The notes beneath the pieces are model-generated. The model was given only the letters and a program-made list of their open reading frames with translations. It was not told the DNA's origin and ran no database searches. This document shows positions 34,245 to 43,881 of a stretch of 64,000 nucleotides of DNA, piece by piece. A program made the translations under genes and the position numbers. This DNA comes from Streptomyces sp. V4I2 (lineage in GTDB: Bacteria > Actinomycetota > Actinomycetes > Streptomycetales > Streptomycetaceae): assembly GCF_030817655.1 (NCBI RefSeq), contig NZ_JAUSZM010000003.1:5952001-6016000 (forward strand). Direction: 5' to 3'. Numbering within the stretch: position 1 is the first letter of the stretch; the number at the start of each line of letters is the position of its first letter.

Positions 34245-37064
34245 TTGTCCCCGACCAGCGAGACCGCGAAGGGCGGCCGCCGACTCGTCATCGTCGAGTC
34301 GCCTGCCAAGGCGAAGACGATCAAGGGCTATCTCGGCCCCGGATACGTTGTCGAGGCGAGCGTCGGGCACATCCGCGACCTCCCCAGCGGCGCCGCGGAG
34401 GTGCCCGAGAAGTACACCGGCGAGGTCCGCCGCCTCGGCGTGGACGTCGAGCACGACTTCCAGCCCATCTACGTCGTCAACGCCGACAAGAAGGCCCAGG
34501 TCAAGAAGCTCAAGGACCTGCTGAAGGACTCCGACGAGCTCTACCTCGCCACCGATGAGGACCGCGAGGGCGAGGCGATCGCCTGGCACCTCCAGGAGGT
34601 CCTCAAGCCCAAGGTCCCGGTCAAGCGGATGGTCTTCCACGAGATCACCAAGGCCGCGATCCAGGCCGCCGTCGCCAACCCGCGCGAGCTGAACCAGAAG
34701 CTGGTCGACGCCCAGGAGACCCGCCGCATCCTCGACCGCCTCTACGGCTACGAGGTCTCGCCGGTCCTGTGGAAGAAGGTCATGCCGCGACTGTCGGCCG
34801 GCCGTGTCCAGTCCGTCGCCACCCGGCTCGTGGTGGAGCGGGAACGCGAGCGCATCGCGTTTCGTTCTGCTGAGTACTGGGACCTGACGGGCACCTTCGC
34901 GACCGGCCGCGCGGGGGACGCGTCGGACCCGTCGTCGCTGGTCGCCCGCCTCCAGACCGTCGACGGCAGGCGGGTCGCGCAGGGCCGCGACTTCGACTCC
35001 GTGGGACAGATCAAGAGCGCGAACACCCTCCACCTCGACGAGGCCAACGCCCGCGCGCTGGCCGCCGCCCTGGAGAACACCCAGTTCTCGGTGCGGTCCG
35101 TCGAGTCGAAGCCGTACCGCCGCTCGCCGTATGCCCCGTTCCGTACGACGACGCTTCAGCAGGAGGCCTCGCGCAAGCTCGGCTTCGGCGCGAAGTCGAC
35201 CATGCAGGTGGCCCAGAAGCTGTACGAGAACGGCTTCATCACCTACATGCGTACGGACTCCACGACCCTGTCGGACACGGCGATCAACGCCGCCCGTGCC
35301 CAGGTCACCCAGCTGTACGGCGCCGACTACCTCCCGGCCCAGCCGCGGACGTACGCCGGGAAGGTCAAGAACGCGCAGGAGGCGCACGAGGCGATCCGCC
35401 CCTCGGGCGATCGGTTCCGCACCCCCGCCGAGACCGGACTGACCGGCGACCAGTTCAGGCTGTACGAGCTGATCTGGAAGCGGACCGTCGCTTCCCAGAT
35501 GAAGGACGCCACCGGCAACTCCGTCACCGTGAAGATCGGTGGCGCCGCCGCCGACGGCCGGGACGTCGAGTTCAGCGCGTCCGGCAAGACGATCACCTTC
35601 CACGGCTTCCTGAAGGCGTACGTCGAAGGCGCCGACGACCCGAACGCCGAGCTGGACGACCGCGAGCGCCGGCTGCCCCAGGTCAGCGAGGGCGACGCGC
35701 TGCGCGCCGAGGAGATCACGGTCGACGGGCACGCCACCAAGCCCCCGGCCCGCTACACCGAGGCCAGCCTCGTCAAGGAGCTCGAAGAACGCGAGATCGG
35801 CCGCCCGTCGACGTACGCGTCGATCATCGGCACGATCCTCGACCGCGGCTATGTCTTCAAGAAGGGCACGGCCCTCGTGCCGTCCTTCCTGTCCTTCGCC
35901 GTGGTCAACCTCCTGGAGAAGCACTTCGGGCGGCTCGTCGACTACGACTTCACGGCCAGGATGGAGGACGACCTCGACCGCATCGCCCGCGGTGAGGCGC
36001 AGGCCGTGCCGTGGCTCAGGCGCTTCTACTTCGGCGAGGGCGCGGGCGGCGGCGGTGCCGCAGACGCCGGCAACGGCGACGGGGACCACCTCGGCGGCCT
36101 CAAGGAGCTGGTGACCGACCTGGGCGCGATCGACGCACGCGAGGTGTCGTCGTTCCCGGTGGGCGACGGCATCGTGCTGCGGGTGGGGCGCTACGGCCCG
36201 TACGTGGAGCGTGGCGAGAAGGACTCCGAGAACCACCAGCGGGCGGACGTGCCCGAGGACCTGGCGCCGGACGAGCTGTCCGTCGAGTTCGCGGAGGAAC
36301 TGCTCGCCAAGCCGAGCGGCGACTTCGAGCTCGGTGCCGACCCGGAGACGGGTCGTCAGATCATCGCCAGGGACGGCCGCTACGGCCCGTACGTCACCGA
36401 GGTGCTCCCCGAGGGCACCCCGAAGACCGGCAAGAACGCCGTCAAGCCGCGTACGGCCTCGCTGTTCAAGTCGATGTCGCTCGACACGGTGACGCTGGCG
36501 GACGCCCTCAAGCTGATGTCGCTGCCGCGCGTCGTCGGCAAGGACGCCGAAGGCGTGGAGATCACCGCGCAGAACGGCCGCTACGGGCCGTACCTGAAGA
36601 AGGGCACGGACTCGCGCTCGCTGCAGACCGAGGACCAGCTCTTCACGATCACCCTCGAAGAGGCGCTGGAGATCTACTCCCAGCCCAAGCAGCGTGGCCG
36701 GGCCGCCGCCAAGCCGCCGCTGAAGGAACTGGGCGACGACCCGGTCAGCGGGAAGCCGGTCGTCGTCAAGGACGGTCGCTTCGGGCCGTACGTCACGGAC
36801 GGGGAGACCAACGCGACTCTGCGCTCCGGCGACAGCGTCGAGGAGATCACCCCGGAGCGCGGCTTCGAGCTGCTCGCCGAGAAGCGGGCCAAGACGCCCG
36901 CCAAGAAGACGGCGAAGAAGGCGCCCGCCAAGAAGGCTCCGGCCAAGAAGGCGACGGCTGCGAAGAAGACCGCCGCCAAGACGACCACCGCTGCGAAGAA
37001 GACGACCGCCAAGAAGACCACCGCGAAGCGGGCGACGGCTTCGAAGACGGCCGCCGACGAGTGA
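34245..37064 (+). CDS. topA: DNA topoisomerase I (TopA)
   Basis: Relaxes negative supercoils. About 939 residues from a TTG start set by GGAGAG and by the family N-terminus MSPTSETAKGGRRLVIVESP. The Toprim metal site is in ATDEDREGEAIAWHL. The catalytic tyrosine is Tyr334 in FITYMRTDST. The C-terminal half has topoisomerase C-terminal repeats (GRYGPYV and variants, four or more). The last 55 residues form a lysine/alanine tail of AKK repeats that replaces the zinc fingers of E. coli TopA, a known feature of actinobacterial enzymes that aids DNA binding and processivity. Confidence 0.96.
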   Translation: MSPTSETAKGGRRLVIVESPAKAKTIKGYLGPGYVVEASVGHIRDLPSGAAEVPEKYTGEVRRLGVDVEHDFQPIYVVNADKKAQVKKLKDLLKDSDELYLATDEDREGEAIAWHLQEVLKPKVPVKRMVFHEITKAAIQAAVANPRELNQKLVDAQETRRILDRLYGYEVSPVLWKKVMPRLSAGRVQSVATRLVVERERERIAFRSAEYWDLTGTFATGRAGDASDPSSLVARLQTVDGRRVAQGRDFDSVGQIKSANTLHLDEANARALAAALENTQFSVRSVESKPYRRSPYAPFRTTTLQQEASRKLGFGAKSTMQVAQKLYENGFITYMRTDSTTLSDTAINAARAQVTQLYGADYLPAQPRTYAGKVKNAQEAHEAIRPSGDRFRTPAETGLTGDQFRLYELIWKRTVASQMKDATGNSVTVKIGGAAADGRDVEFSASGKTITFHGFLKAYVEGADDPNAELDDRERRLPQVSEGDALRAEEITVDGHATKPPARYTEASLVKELEEREIGRPSTYASIIGTILDRGYVFKKGTALVPSFLSFAVVNLLEKHFGRLVDYDFTARMEDDLDRIARGEAQAVPWLRRFYFGEGAGGGGAADAGNGDGDHLGGLKELVTDLGAIDAREVSSFPVGDGIVLRVGRYGPYVERGEKDSENHQRADVPEDLAPDELSVEFAEELLAKPSGDFELGADPETGRQIIARDGRYGPYVTEVLPEGTPKTGKNAVKPRTASLFKSMSLDTVTLADALKLMSLPRVVGKDAEGVEITAQNGRYGPYLKKGTDSRSLQTEDQLFTITLEEALEIYSQPKQRGRAAAKPPLKELGDDPVSGKPVVVKDGRFGPYVTDGETNATLRSGDSVEEITPERGFELLAEKRAKTPAKKTAKKAPAKKAPAKKATAAKKTAAKTTTAAKKTTAKKTTAKRATASKTAADE

Positions 37065-37102
37065 GGGTCACCGTATTTCCCCACTGAGGGTTCGCAAAAC
37101 GA

Positions 37103-37133
37103 ACGCCCCGGCATCACTTTGGTGTCGGGGCGT
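37103..37133 (+). terminator. Terminator of topA
   Basis: ACGCCCCG pairs with CGGGGCGT, and the inner ATCAC/GGTGT stem is partly G-U paired around a TTT loop. It begins 38 bases after the stop codon. Confidence 0.75.
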
Positions 37134-37188
37134 GCGCACGTTCGGACGCGCGCCCCGGCCTGTCGGTAGGTCCCGATAGGCTGAAAGC

Positions 37189-40100
37189 ATGACCCCAGCG
37201 GAGCAGCCAACGGCCCCTCACCCGGCCCCCGACGACGCCCTGGTCGCGGACTCCCGCGAGCGCGCCGTCCGCGCCCTGCTGCGCCGACCGCAGCTGAAAC
37301 GGCTGTGGAGCGCACAACTCGTGGGCGGAGTCGGTGACACCCTCGCGCTTCTGGTACTGGTCGTCCTCGCCCTCCAAGCGGCGATCGCCGAGGGCTCGTT
37401 CGGCGGCGGCTACCGGGGCGTGGCGTTCGCAGTGGCGACCGTTTTCGGGGTGCGCATCCTCGCGACGCTGCTCTTCGGGGCCGTTCTCCTCGGCCCGCTG
37501 ACCGCGCTCACCTCCCAGGACGGCCCGCTGGACCGCCGCTGGACGATGGTCGGCGCGGACGGGCTGCGGGCCGCGATGCTCATCGTGGCGCCCCTGTGGA
37601 TCGACTGGACACCCGAGGACGCGCTGGCCGTCCTGTTGGTCACCGCCTTCGTGACCGGTGTCGCCGAGCGCTTCTGGACGGTGTGCCGCGAGAGCGCGGC
37701 GCCCGCACTGCTGCCCGCCCCGCCCCCGGAGGGGGCGACGGTGCGACCGCTGCCGGACCACATGGACGCGCTGCGCCGCCTCACACTGCGCACGACCTTC
37801 GTGGCGATCCCGCTCGCGGCCGCCGTGCTCGTGGTCGCGGGTCTGCTCAACAACCTGCTCGGCTCGGGAATCGCCTGGTTCGCCCAGCACCAGGCGGCCC
37901 TCGCCTCGTATGTCGCGGCCGGGCTGTTCGCCGCGTCCCTGTCCGTGCTGACCTTCCTGGAGCTGCCCGGCACCCGCACCCCGCGCGCGCGGTCGCCGCT
38001 GGAAGGGCTGCGCCGGCCCAAGACGGGCACCGGCGTCGACAAGGGCCGTACCGGCGCGATCCCGCTGCTGGTGCTCGCCTGCGCGGCGATCGCCGGGGCG
38101 GTGGCGGCCGCGGTCGCCGTGTCCGTGCTGCACGCCAAGGACCTGGGCGGCGGCCCGGTGATGTACGGGCTCCTGGTGGGCGCCCTGACCGGCGGCGTGG
38201 TCGTAGGCATCCGTACGGCACCGTCCCTGCTGCCCACACTGTCGCGGCGCCGCCTGCTGGCACTGGCGCTCGCCTTCACCGGCGTCGCGCTGCTGGCCGC
38301 CGGGCTCGTCCCGGACGTCACCAGCGTGGTGCTGATCCTCGCGCTGGCCGGCGTCGGCGCGGGCGTGGCCGCCAACACCGGGCACACGCTGCTCGACCTG
38401 GAGGCCGAGGAGTACCGCCGGGCGCGGACCACCGAGCATCTGCACGCGGTCGTACGGGTCTCCGTGGCCCTGGGCGCGCTGGTGGCGCCCCTGGTGGCGG
38501 CGGCGATCGGCCCGCACCGCCTGGAGAACGGCAAGTTCGTGTTCGCGCACGGCGGCGCGGCCTTCACCCTGATGCTGATCGGCGCGCTGCTGCTGCCGGT
38601 GGCCGCACTGGTGCTGGCCAAGGTCGACGACCGCTCCGGCGTGCCCCTGCGGCACGACCTGCGGGACGCGCTGCTCGGCGGCGACGACCCCGTGACGGCA
38701 CCCGCCGGCACCGGTTTCTTCATCGCCCTGGAGGGCGGCGACGGGGCCGGGAAGTCCACCCAGGCCGAGGCCCTCGCCGAGTGGATCAGGGCGAAGGGGC
38801 ACGAGGTCGTGGTGACGCGGGAACCGGGCGCCACCCCGGTGGGCAAGCGGCTGCGGTCGATCCTGCTGGACGTGTCCAGCGCCGGGCTGTCGCACCGGGC
38901 GGAGGCGCTGCTGTACGCGGCGGACCGCGCCGAGCACGTCGACACCGTCGTCCGGCCCGCCCTGGAGCGCGGCGCGGTGGTCGTCTCCGACCGCTACATC
39001 GACTCCTCGGTGGCCTACCAGGGCGCGGGCCGTGACCTGTCCCCGACCGAGATCGCCCGGATCAACCGCTGGGCGACGGACGGGCTCGTACCCAACCTGA
39101 CGGTGCTGCTGGATGTCTCGCCGGAGATCGCACGCGAGCGGTTCACCGAGGCACCCGACCGGCTCGAGTCGGAGCCGGCCGAGTTCCACGCGCGCGTGCG
39201 GTCCGGTTTCCTGACGCTGGCCGCCGCCGACCCCGGGCGCTACCTGGTCGTGGACGCGGGCCAGGAGCCCGAGGCCGTCACCACCGTCGTACGGCATCGG
39301 CTCGACCAGATGCTGCCGCTGTCCGAGGCCGAGATCCAGGCCCAGGAGGAGGCCCGCCGGAAGGCCGAGGAAGAGGCCCGGCGCAAGGCGGAGGAAGAGG
39401 CCGCCCGCAAGGCCGAGGAGGAGCGCCTGGAGCGCGAGCGCCAGGAGCAGCTCGAACGACTGCGCGCCGAGGAGGAGGAGCGCAAGCGGCGCGAGCTGGA
39501 GGAAGCGCAGCGGCGAGAGGCCGAACGGCAGGCGGAGGAGGCCCGGGTGCGGGCCGAGGAAGCGCGCCGCCGTGCCGAGGAGGAGCGGGCGCGGCTCCTC
39601 GCCGAGGAGAAGGCACGGGCTGAGGAAGAGGCCCGCCGGAAGGCTGCGGAGGACCGGCGCCGCAGGCAGGCCGAGGAGGAGGCGCGCCTGCGTGCCGAGG
39701 CCGAGGCGCGGCGCCTGGAGAAGCAGCGGAAGGCCGAGGAGGCGCTGCTGCGCGCCGAGGAGGCCCGGCGGCTGGCCGAGCAGGCGGCGGCCGCGGCCCA
39801 GGCGGGGCCCAAGACGCCGGGAAATCGGCCGGCTTCCGGCCCCGCGGCGGACGCGGCGACCGTGCCGACGCCCGTGGTGACGCCGACGAACGCGTCGGGC
39901 GGACCGGTGGACGAGACGGCCGTACTGCCGTCGGTGGCGCCGGGGGCCGCGGACGACGAGACCGCGGTGCTTCCCCCGGTGCCGCCGAGGGGCACGGACG
40001 AGACGACGGTGCTGCGTCCCGTGCGGGACGAGCAGACGGACGGGCGCTCGTCCGGGGAGGCCGCCGGAGGGCCGGACGCCGAGGTGACGGCCGAGCTGCC

Positions 40101-40482
40101 GCAGCCGCCGGCTCCTGCGGGGGCGGCGGACGAGACGGCGGTGCTGCCGCCGGTGGCGCCGCCCGGTGCGGCAGACGAGACGGCCGTACTGCCTCCCGTG
40201 CGGGACGAGACTCCTGGGGACCGGGTTCCGCCGGGGTACTTCCGGGACGATCAGGCCGGGACCACCGGCGCCGGGGCGCAGCCGGACGGGACCGAGGACC
40301 GGACGCGCGAGATGCCGCAGGTCGACGAGTCCGGGGCACCGCGGCGACGCGCGCGGTCGGACTGGGCCGAGGAGACGCCGCTGGACGATCTGCCGACGTT
40401 GGCGGACGAACTGCTGGGGCCGCGCGGGGACGAGGAGTTCGACGAGGGGAAGGGGCGGCGCGGGCGCGGCCGGCGGGGTTGA
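37189..40482 (+). CDS. tmk: MFS-like membrane domain fused to thymidylate kinase, with coiled coil and DETAVLP repeats
   Basis: 1097 residues in four parts. Residues 1-480 have about ten membrane helices of major-facilitator type. Residues 508-720 form dTMP kinase: P-loop FIALEGGDGAGKSTQAE with Lys522, DR(E/x)PG in VTREPGATPVG, and SDRYIDSSVAYQG. Residues 720-890 are a long charged coiled coil (RRKAEEEARRKAEEE repeats). The tail (890-1097) has five repeats around DETAVLPPV or DETTVLRPV in a Pro/Ala-rich region. The membrane-kinase fusion is typical of Streptomyces. The repeats look like threonine phosphorylation sites for Hanks kinases (acidic residues before T), which is inference. The GC-rich gap to topA holds only the terminator. 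It leads into holB. Confidence 0.93.
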   Translation: MTPAEQPTAPHPAPDDALVADSRERAVRALLRRPQLKRLWSAQLVGGVGDTLALLVLVVLALQAAIAEGSFGGGYRGVAFAVATVFGVRILATLLFGAVLLGPLTALTSQDGPLDRRWTMVGADGLRAAMLIVAPLWIDWTPEDALAVLLVTAFVTGVAERFWTVCRESAAPALLPAPPPEGATVRPLPDHMDALRRLTLRTTFVAIPLAAAVLVVAGLLNNLLGSGIAWFAQHQAALASYVAAGLFAASLSVLTFLELPGTRTPRARSPLEGLRRPKTGTGVDKGRTGAIPLLVLACAAIAGAVAAAVAVSVLHAKDLGGGPVMYGLLVGALTGGVVVGIRTAPSLLPTLSRRRLLALALAFTGVALLAAGLVPDVTSVVLILALAGVGAGVAANTGHTLLDLEAEEYRRARTTEHLHAVVRVSVALGALVAPLVAAAIGPHRLENGKFVFAHGGAAFTLMLIGALLLPVAALVLAKVDDRSGVPLRHDLRDALLGGDDPVTAPAGTGFFIALEGGDGAGKSTQAEALAEWIRAKGHEVVVTREPGATPVGKRLRSILLDVSSAGLSHRAEALLYAADRAEHVDTVVRPALERGAVVVSDRYIDSSVAYQGAGRDLSPTEIARINRWATDGLVPNLTVLLDVSPEIARERFTEAPDRLESEPAEFHARVRSGFLTLAAADPGRYLVVDAGQEPEAVTTVVRHRLDQMLPLSEAEIQAQEEARRKAEEEARRKAEEEAARKAEEERLERERQEQLERLRAEEEERKRRELEEAQRREAERQAEEARVRAEEARRRAEEERARLLAEEKARAEEEARRKAAEDRRRRQAEEEARLRAEAEARRLEKQRKAEEALLRAEEARRLAEQAAAAAQAGPKTPGNRPASGPAADAATVPTPVVTPTNASGGPVDETAVLPSVAPGAADDETAVLPPVPPRGTDETTVLRPVRDEQTDGRSSGEAAGGPDAEVTAELPQPPAPAGAADETAVLPPVAPPGAADETAVLPPVRDETPGDRVPPGYFRDDQAGTTGAGAQPDGTEDRTREMPQVDESGAPRRRARSDWAEETPLDDLPTLADELLGPRGDEEFDEGKGRRGRGRRG

Positions 40483-40683
40483 GTTCGGCGGGGCTCAGTT
40501 CGCTGGGTCGGCTGGGTCGGGGCCGACCCAGCGCACACTGCCCGCAGGCCGCGCGGCCCGGATGCCCCCGGGTTGTACGTCTGCTCGCGGCCGGGGCGAC
40601 ACGGTCCGCCCCGGCCGCTGTCAGTGCCACCCCGCACAATGGAAGCCGCAACGCGAAACGTGACGAAAGGGCGGGGTGAGGGG

Positions 40684-41889
40684 ATGACCGTCTGGGACGA
40701 CCTGGTCGGCCAGGAGAGGGTGTGCGAGCAGCTCGGTGCCGCTGCCCGGGACGCCGACGCCCTGGTCACCGCGGCCGCCGCCGACACGCCGCCGCCCGAG
40801 GCGTCGAAGATGACCCATGCCTGGCTGTTCACGGGACCGCCCGGAGCGGGGCGGAACCAGGCGGCGCGGGCCTTCGCCGCCGCCCTGCAGTGCGTCAGCC
40901 CGGACCGCGCACTCGGCGGGATCCCCGGCTGCGGGTTCTGCGACGGGTGCCATACGGCGCTGATCGGCACCCATGCCGACGTCTCCACCGTCGCCGCCGT
41001 CGGGTCGCAGATCCTCGTCGACGACATGCGGGACACCGTCCGCAAGTCGTTCACCTCGCCGGCGAACGGCCGCTGGCAGGTCATCCTCGTCGAGGACGCC
41101 GAGCGGCTGAACGAGAAGTCGGCCAACGCCGTCCTCAAGGCCGTGGAGGAACCCGCCCCCCGCACGGTCTGGATGCTGTGCGCCCCCTCGATCGAGGACG
41201 TGCTGCCGACCATCCGCTCCCGCTGCCGTCACCTGAACCTCTCGACGCCGGCGGTCGACGCCGTCGCCGACATGCTCGTACGCCGGGAGGGCGTCGAGCC
41301 GGCCGCCGCGATGGCCGCCGCGCGCGCCACGCAGGGCCACGTCGAGCGGGCCCGCCGCCTCGCCACCGACCCCGCCGCCCGTGCGCGCCGGGCAGCCGTG
41401 CTGAAGCTGCCGCTGCGGGTCGACGACGTCGGCGCCTGTCTCAAGGCCGCCCAGGAACTCGTCGACGCGGCAGCGGACGACGCCAAGCAACTCGCCGAGG
41501 ACATGGACGGCAAGGAGACCGACGAACTCAAGACAGCGATGGGCGCCTCCCAGGGCGGCCGGATGCCGCGTGGCACCGCGGGCGTGATGAAGGACCTGGA
41601 GGACAAGCAGAAACGACGCCGCACGCGTACGCAGCGCGACAGCCTCGACCTCGCCCTGACCGACCTCACCGGCTTCTACCGCGACGTCCTGGCCCTCCAG
41701 CTCGGCTCCCGCGTGGCGATCTCCAACGCCGACGCGGAGGAGGCCCTGGAGCGGCTCGCCCGCGCCGGCTCCCCGGAGTCCACGCTCCGCCGCATCGAGG
41801 CGATCGCCGCGTGCCGCGAGGCCCTCGACCGCAATGTGGCTCCGCTGCTCGCGGTGGAAGCGATGACGATGGCGCTGAGAGCAGGCTGA
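40684..41889 (+). CDS. holB: DNA polymerase III clamp-loader subunit delta-prime
   Basis: 401 residues. WDDLVGQERVCEQL opens an AAA+ module. The P-loop GPPGAGRNQAARAF has Arg in place of the nucleotide-binding lysine, as expected for a delta-prime subunit that does not hydrolyse ATP. Four cysteines (CVSPDRALGGIPGCGFCDGC) form the zinc module, ILVEDAERLNEKSANAVLKAVEEP is the Walker B/sensor 1 part, and the region around IRSRCRHLNL carries the SRC motif. The insert MKDLEDKQKRRRTRTQRDSLDLA is actinobacterial. The ATG at 40684 follows GGTGAGGGG. holB next to tmk is a widely conserved pairing. Confidence 0.93.
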   Translation: MTVWDDLVGQERVCEQLGAAARDADALVTAAAADTPPPEASKMTHAWLFTGPPGAGRNQAARAFAAALQCVSPDRALGGIPGCGFCDGCHTALIGTHADVSTVAAVGSQILVDDMRDTVRKSFTSPANGRWQVILVEDAERLNEKSANAVLKAVEEPAPRTVWMLCAPSIEDVLPTIRSRCRHLNLSTPAVDAVADMLVRREGVEPAAAMAAARATQGHVERARRLATDPAARARRAAVLKLPLRVDDVGACLKAAQELVDAAADDAKQLAEDMDGKETDELKTAMGASQGGRMPRGTAGVMKDLEDKQKRRRTRTQRDSLDLALTDLTGFYRDVLALQLGSRVAISNADAEEALERLARAGSPESTLRRIEAIAACREALDRNVAPLLAVEAMTMALRAG

Positions 41890-41999
41890 GGCTGAGTTGA
41901 GCTGAGGGGAGAGGAGGGGAGGGGCGCGGAGGAGGACGGGGCGGGGAGAGGTTGACCATGTCACTCGTACGAGCCATGGCATGCACGGAGGGCATTCAG

Positions 42000-43658
42000 A
42001 TGGCTGCACAGAGTTACGCTCGGTTGATGTACACCAGGCGCAGCTTCCGCCCCCTCACCACGGCAGGCCAGACCGATCCGCCCGTCCAGCGCTCTCGAAC
42101 ACGCAGAGCCCGCACCAGCGGTGTTCTCCTCGCCGCCGCCGCGCTGCTCGTCTCCGCCTGCTCCTCCGGGAGTACGACGAGCTCCGGCAGCGCGGCGGCT
42201 CATGCGGCGCTTGTCGCGTTGCCGGAGGCCACGCCGGCCGCCCTCGCGTCGTACTACGGACAGAAGGCGAACTGGCGCAGCTGCGGCGTCCCCGGCTTCG
42301 AGTGCGCCACGCTGAAGGCGCCGCTCGACTACGCGAAGCCAGCCGACGGCGACGTCCGGCTCGCCGTGGCGCGCAAGAAGGCCACGGGTTCGGGCAAGCG
42401 TCTCGGTTCGCTGCTGGTGAACCCGGGCGGGCCGGGCGGCTCGGCGATCGGCTACCTGCAGGCGTACGCCGGGATCGGCTACCCGGCCGAGGTCCGCGCC
42501 CGCTACGACATGGTGGCGGTCGACCCACGTGGCGTCGCCCGCAGCGAGCCCGTCGAATGCCTCGACGGGCGGGACATGGACGCGTACACGCAGACGGACA
42601 TGACGCCCGACGACGAGCGGGAGACCACCGAACTCGTCGACGCGTACAAGGAGTTCGCGGAGGGCTGCGGCGCCGACTCGCCTCGGCTGCTGCGCCATGT
42701 GTCCACGGTCGAGGCGGCCCGGGACATGGACATCGTGCGGGCGGCGCTCGGCGACCCGAAGCTGAACTACGTGGGGGCGTCGTACGGGACGTTCCTCGGG
42801 GCGACGTACGCGGGCCTCTTCCCGGAGCGGGCCGGCCGCCTCGTCCTGGACGGCGCGATGGACCCCTCGCTGCCCGCGCGCCGGTTGAACCTCGACCAGA
42901 CGGCGGGCTTCGAGACGGCGTTCCAGTCGTTCGCGAAGGACTGCGTGCAGCAGCCGGACTGCCCGCTGGGCGGCAAGAGCACGACGCCGGCCCAGGTCGG
43001 CCGCAACCTCAAGGCCTTCTTCGAGAAGCTCGACGCCCGCCCGGTCCCCACCGGCGACGCGGACGGCCGTACGCTCGGCGAATCCCTCGCCACCACCGGC
43101 GTGATCGCGGCGATGTACGACGAGGGAGCCTGGGCGCAGCTGCGCGAGGCGCTGACCTCGGCGATGAAGGAGAACGACGGCGCGGGCCTGCTGGTCCTCT
43201 CCGACGGCTACTACGAGCGGGACGCCGACGGCCGCTACGAGAACCTGATGTTCGCCAACGCCGCCGTGAACTGCCTCGACCTCCCGGCCACCTTCGACAC
43301 CCCGGACGAGGTACGAAACGACCTCCCCGCCTTCGAGAAGGCGTCCCCGGTCTTCGGCGAGGGCCTCGCCTGGGCCTCCCTGAACTGCGCGTACTGGCCG
43401 GTGGGCGCGACGGGCGAGCCGCACCGCATCGAAGCGAAGGGCGCGGCCCCGATCGTCGTGGTCGGCACCACCCGCGACCCGGCCACCCCCTACCGCTGGG
43501 CCCGGGCCCTGTCCGCCCAGCTCTCCTCCGCCCGCCTCCTCACCTACGAGGGCGACGGCCACACCGCCTACGGCCGCGGCAGCGCGTGCATCGACTCCAC
43601 GATCAACGCGTACCTGCTCCGCGGCACGCCTCCGGTCGACGGAAAGCGCTGCTCATAG
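42000..43658 (+). CDS. Exported alpha/beta-hydrolase peptidase (SlpD/tripeptidyl aminopeptidase type), lipoprotein
   Basis: 552 residues. After an N-terminus with RTRRARTSG comes a signal helix and lipobox (VLLAAAALLVSAC), so it is likely lipid-anchored outside. LGSLLVNPGGPGGSAI holds the oxyanion hole. VGASYGTFLGATYAG contains the catalytic serine in GxSxG. Asp in TTRDPATPYRWA and His in EGDGHTAYGRG complete the triad. The TAP-like C-terminal domain supports a tripeptidyl/proline aminopeptidase role in scavenging peptides. The ATG at 42000 was chosen because GGAGGG lies seven bases upstream; ATGs at 41958 and 42027 are alternatives. It is the last core gene before the tRNA. Confidence 0.85.
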   Translation: MAAQSYARLMYTRRSFRPLTTAGQTDPPVQRSRTRRARTSGVLLAAAALLVSACSSGSTTSSGSAAAHAALVALPEATPAALASYYGQKANWRSCGVPGFECATLKAPLDYAKPADGDVRLAVARKKATGSGKRLGSLLVNPGGPGGSAIGYLQAYAGIGYPAEVRARYDMVAVDPRGVARSEPVECLDGRDMDAYTQTDMTPDDERETTELVDAYKEFAEGCGADSPRLLRHVSTVEAARDMDIVRAALGDPKLNYVGASYGTFLGATYAGLFPERAGRLVLDGAMDPSLPARRLNLDQTAGFETAFQSFAKDCVQQPDCPLGGKSTTPAQVGRNLKAFFEKLDARPVPTGDADGRTLGESLATTGVIAAMYDEGAWAQLREALTSAMKENDGAGLLVLSDGYYERDADGRYENLMFANAAVNCLDLPATFDTPDEVRNDLPAFEKASPVFGEGLAWASLNCAYWPVGATGEPHRIEAKGAAPIVVVGTTRDPATPYRWARALSAQLSSARLLTYEGDGHTAYGRGSACIDSTINAYLLRGTPPVDGKRCS

Positions 43659-43666
43659 CCCCTGCG

Positions 43667-43699
43667 ACGGGCCCCGGAGACCTCGCTCCCGGGGCCCGT
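43667..43699 (+). terminator. Terminator of the SlpD-like gene
   Basis: Perfect 11-bp stem ACGGGCCCCGG/CCGGGGCCCGT with an 11-base loop, eight bases after the stop codon. Confidence 0.8.
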
Positions 43700-43766
43700 A
43701 CGGAGCACCCCCGGAAACTGTGTAGACTTTCCCACGTTGCTGATCGCACCATGGTGCGGACGGCGT

Positions 43767-43843
43767 GCCGCCTTAGCTCAGATGGCCAGAGCAACGCACT
43801 CGTAATGCGTAGGTCTCGGGTTCGAATCCCGAAGGCGGCTCCA
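43767..43843 (+). tRNA. tRNA-Thr (anticodon CGT)
   Basis: The acceptor stem GCCGCCT/AGGCGGC, D arm GCTCAGATGGCCAGAGC, anticodon stem ACGCA/TGCGT around CTCGTAA, variable loop AGGTC and T arm TCGGG-TTCGAAT-CCCGA are all paired, and CCA is encoded. The anticodon is CGT, reading ACG threonine codons. It is the integration target for the accessory modules downstream: the 45 bases from the anticodon loop to CCA recur at 52126 and 59650. Confidence 0.96.
43799..43843 (+). repeat. att site 1 (3' end of tRNA-Thr)
   Basis: 45 bases from CTCGTAATGCG through GGCGGCTCCA, identical to att sites 2 and 3. It forms the left boundary of module A. Integration into the 3' part of a tRNA gene, with restoration of the gene by the element, is the standard pattern for tyrosine-integrase elements of actinobacteria. 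Confidence 0.85.
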
Positions 43844-43847
43844 CTTG

Positions 43848-43881
43848 AGACCAGGTCAGATGCCCTCTGGCCTGGTCTTTT
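43848..43881 (+). terminator. tRNA-Thr terminator
   Basis: AGACCAGG pairs with CCTGGTCT, followed by TTTTG. It lies just past the tRNA CCA end and was probably supplied by the incoming element. Confidence 0.7.

Noticed and set aside
33975..36236. 753-codon minus-strand frame opposite topA
   Set aside because: Shadow of topA; no start signals or recognisable domain.
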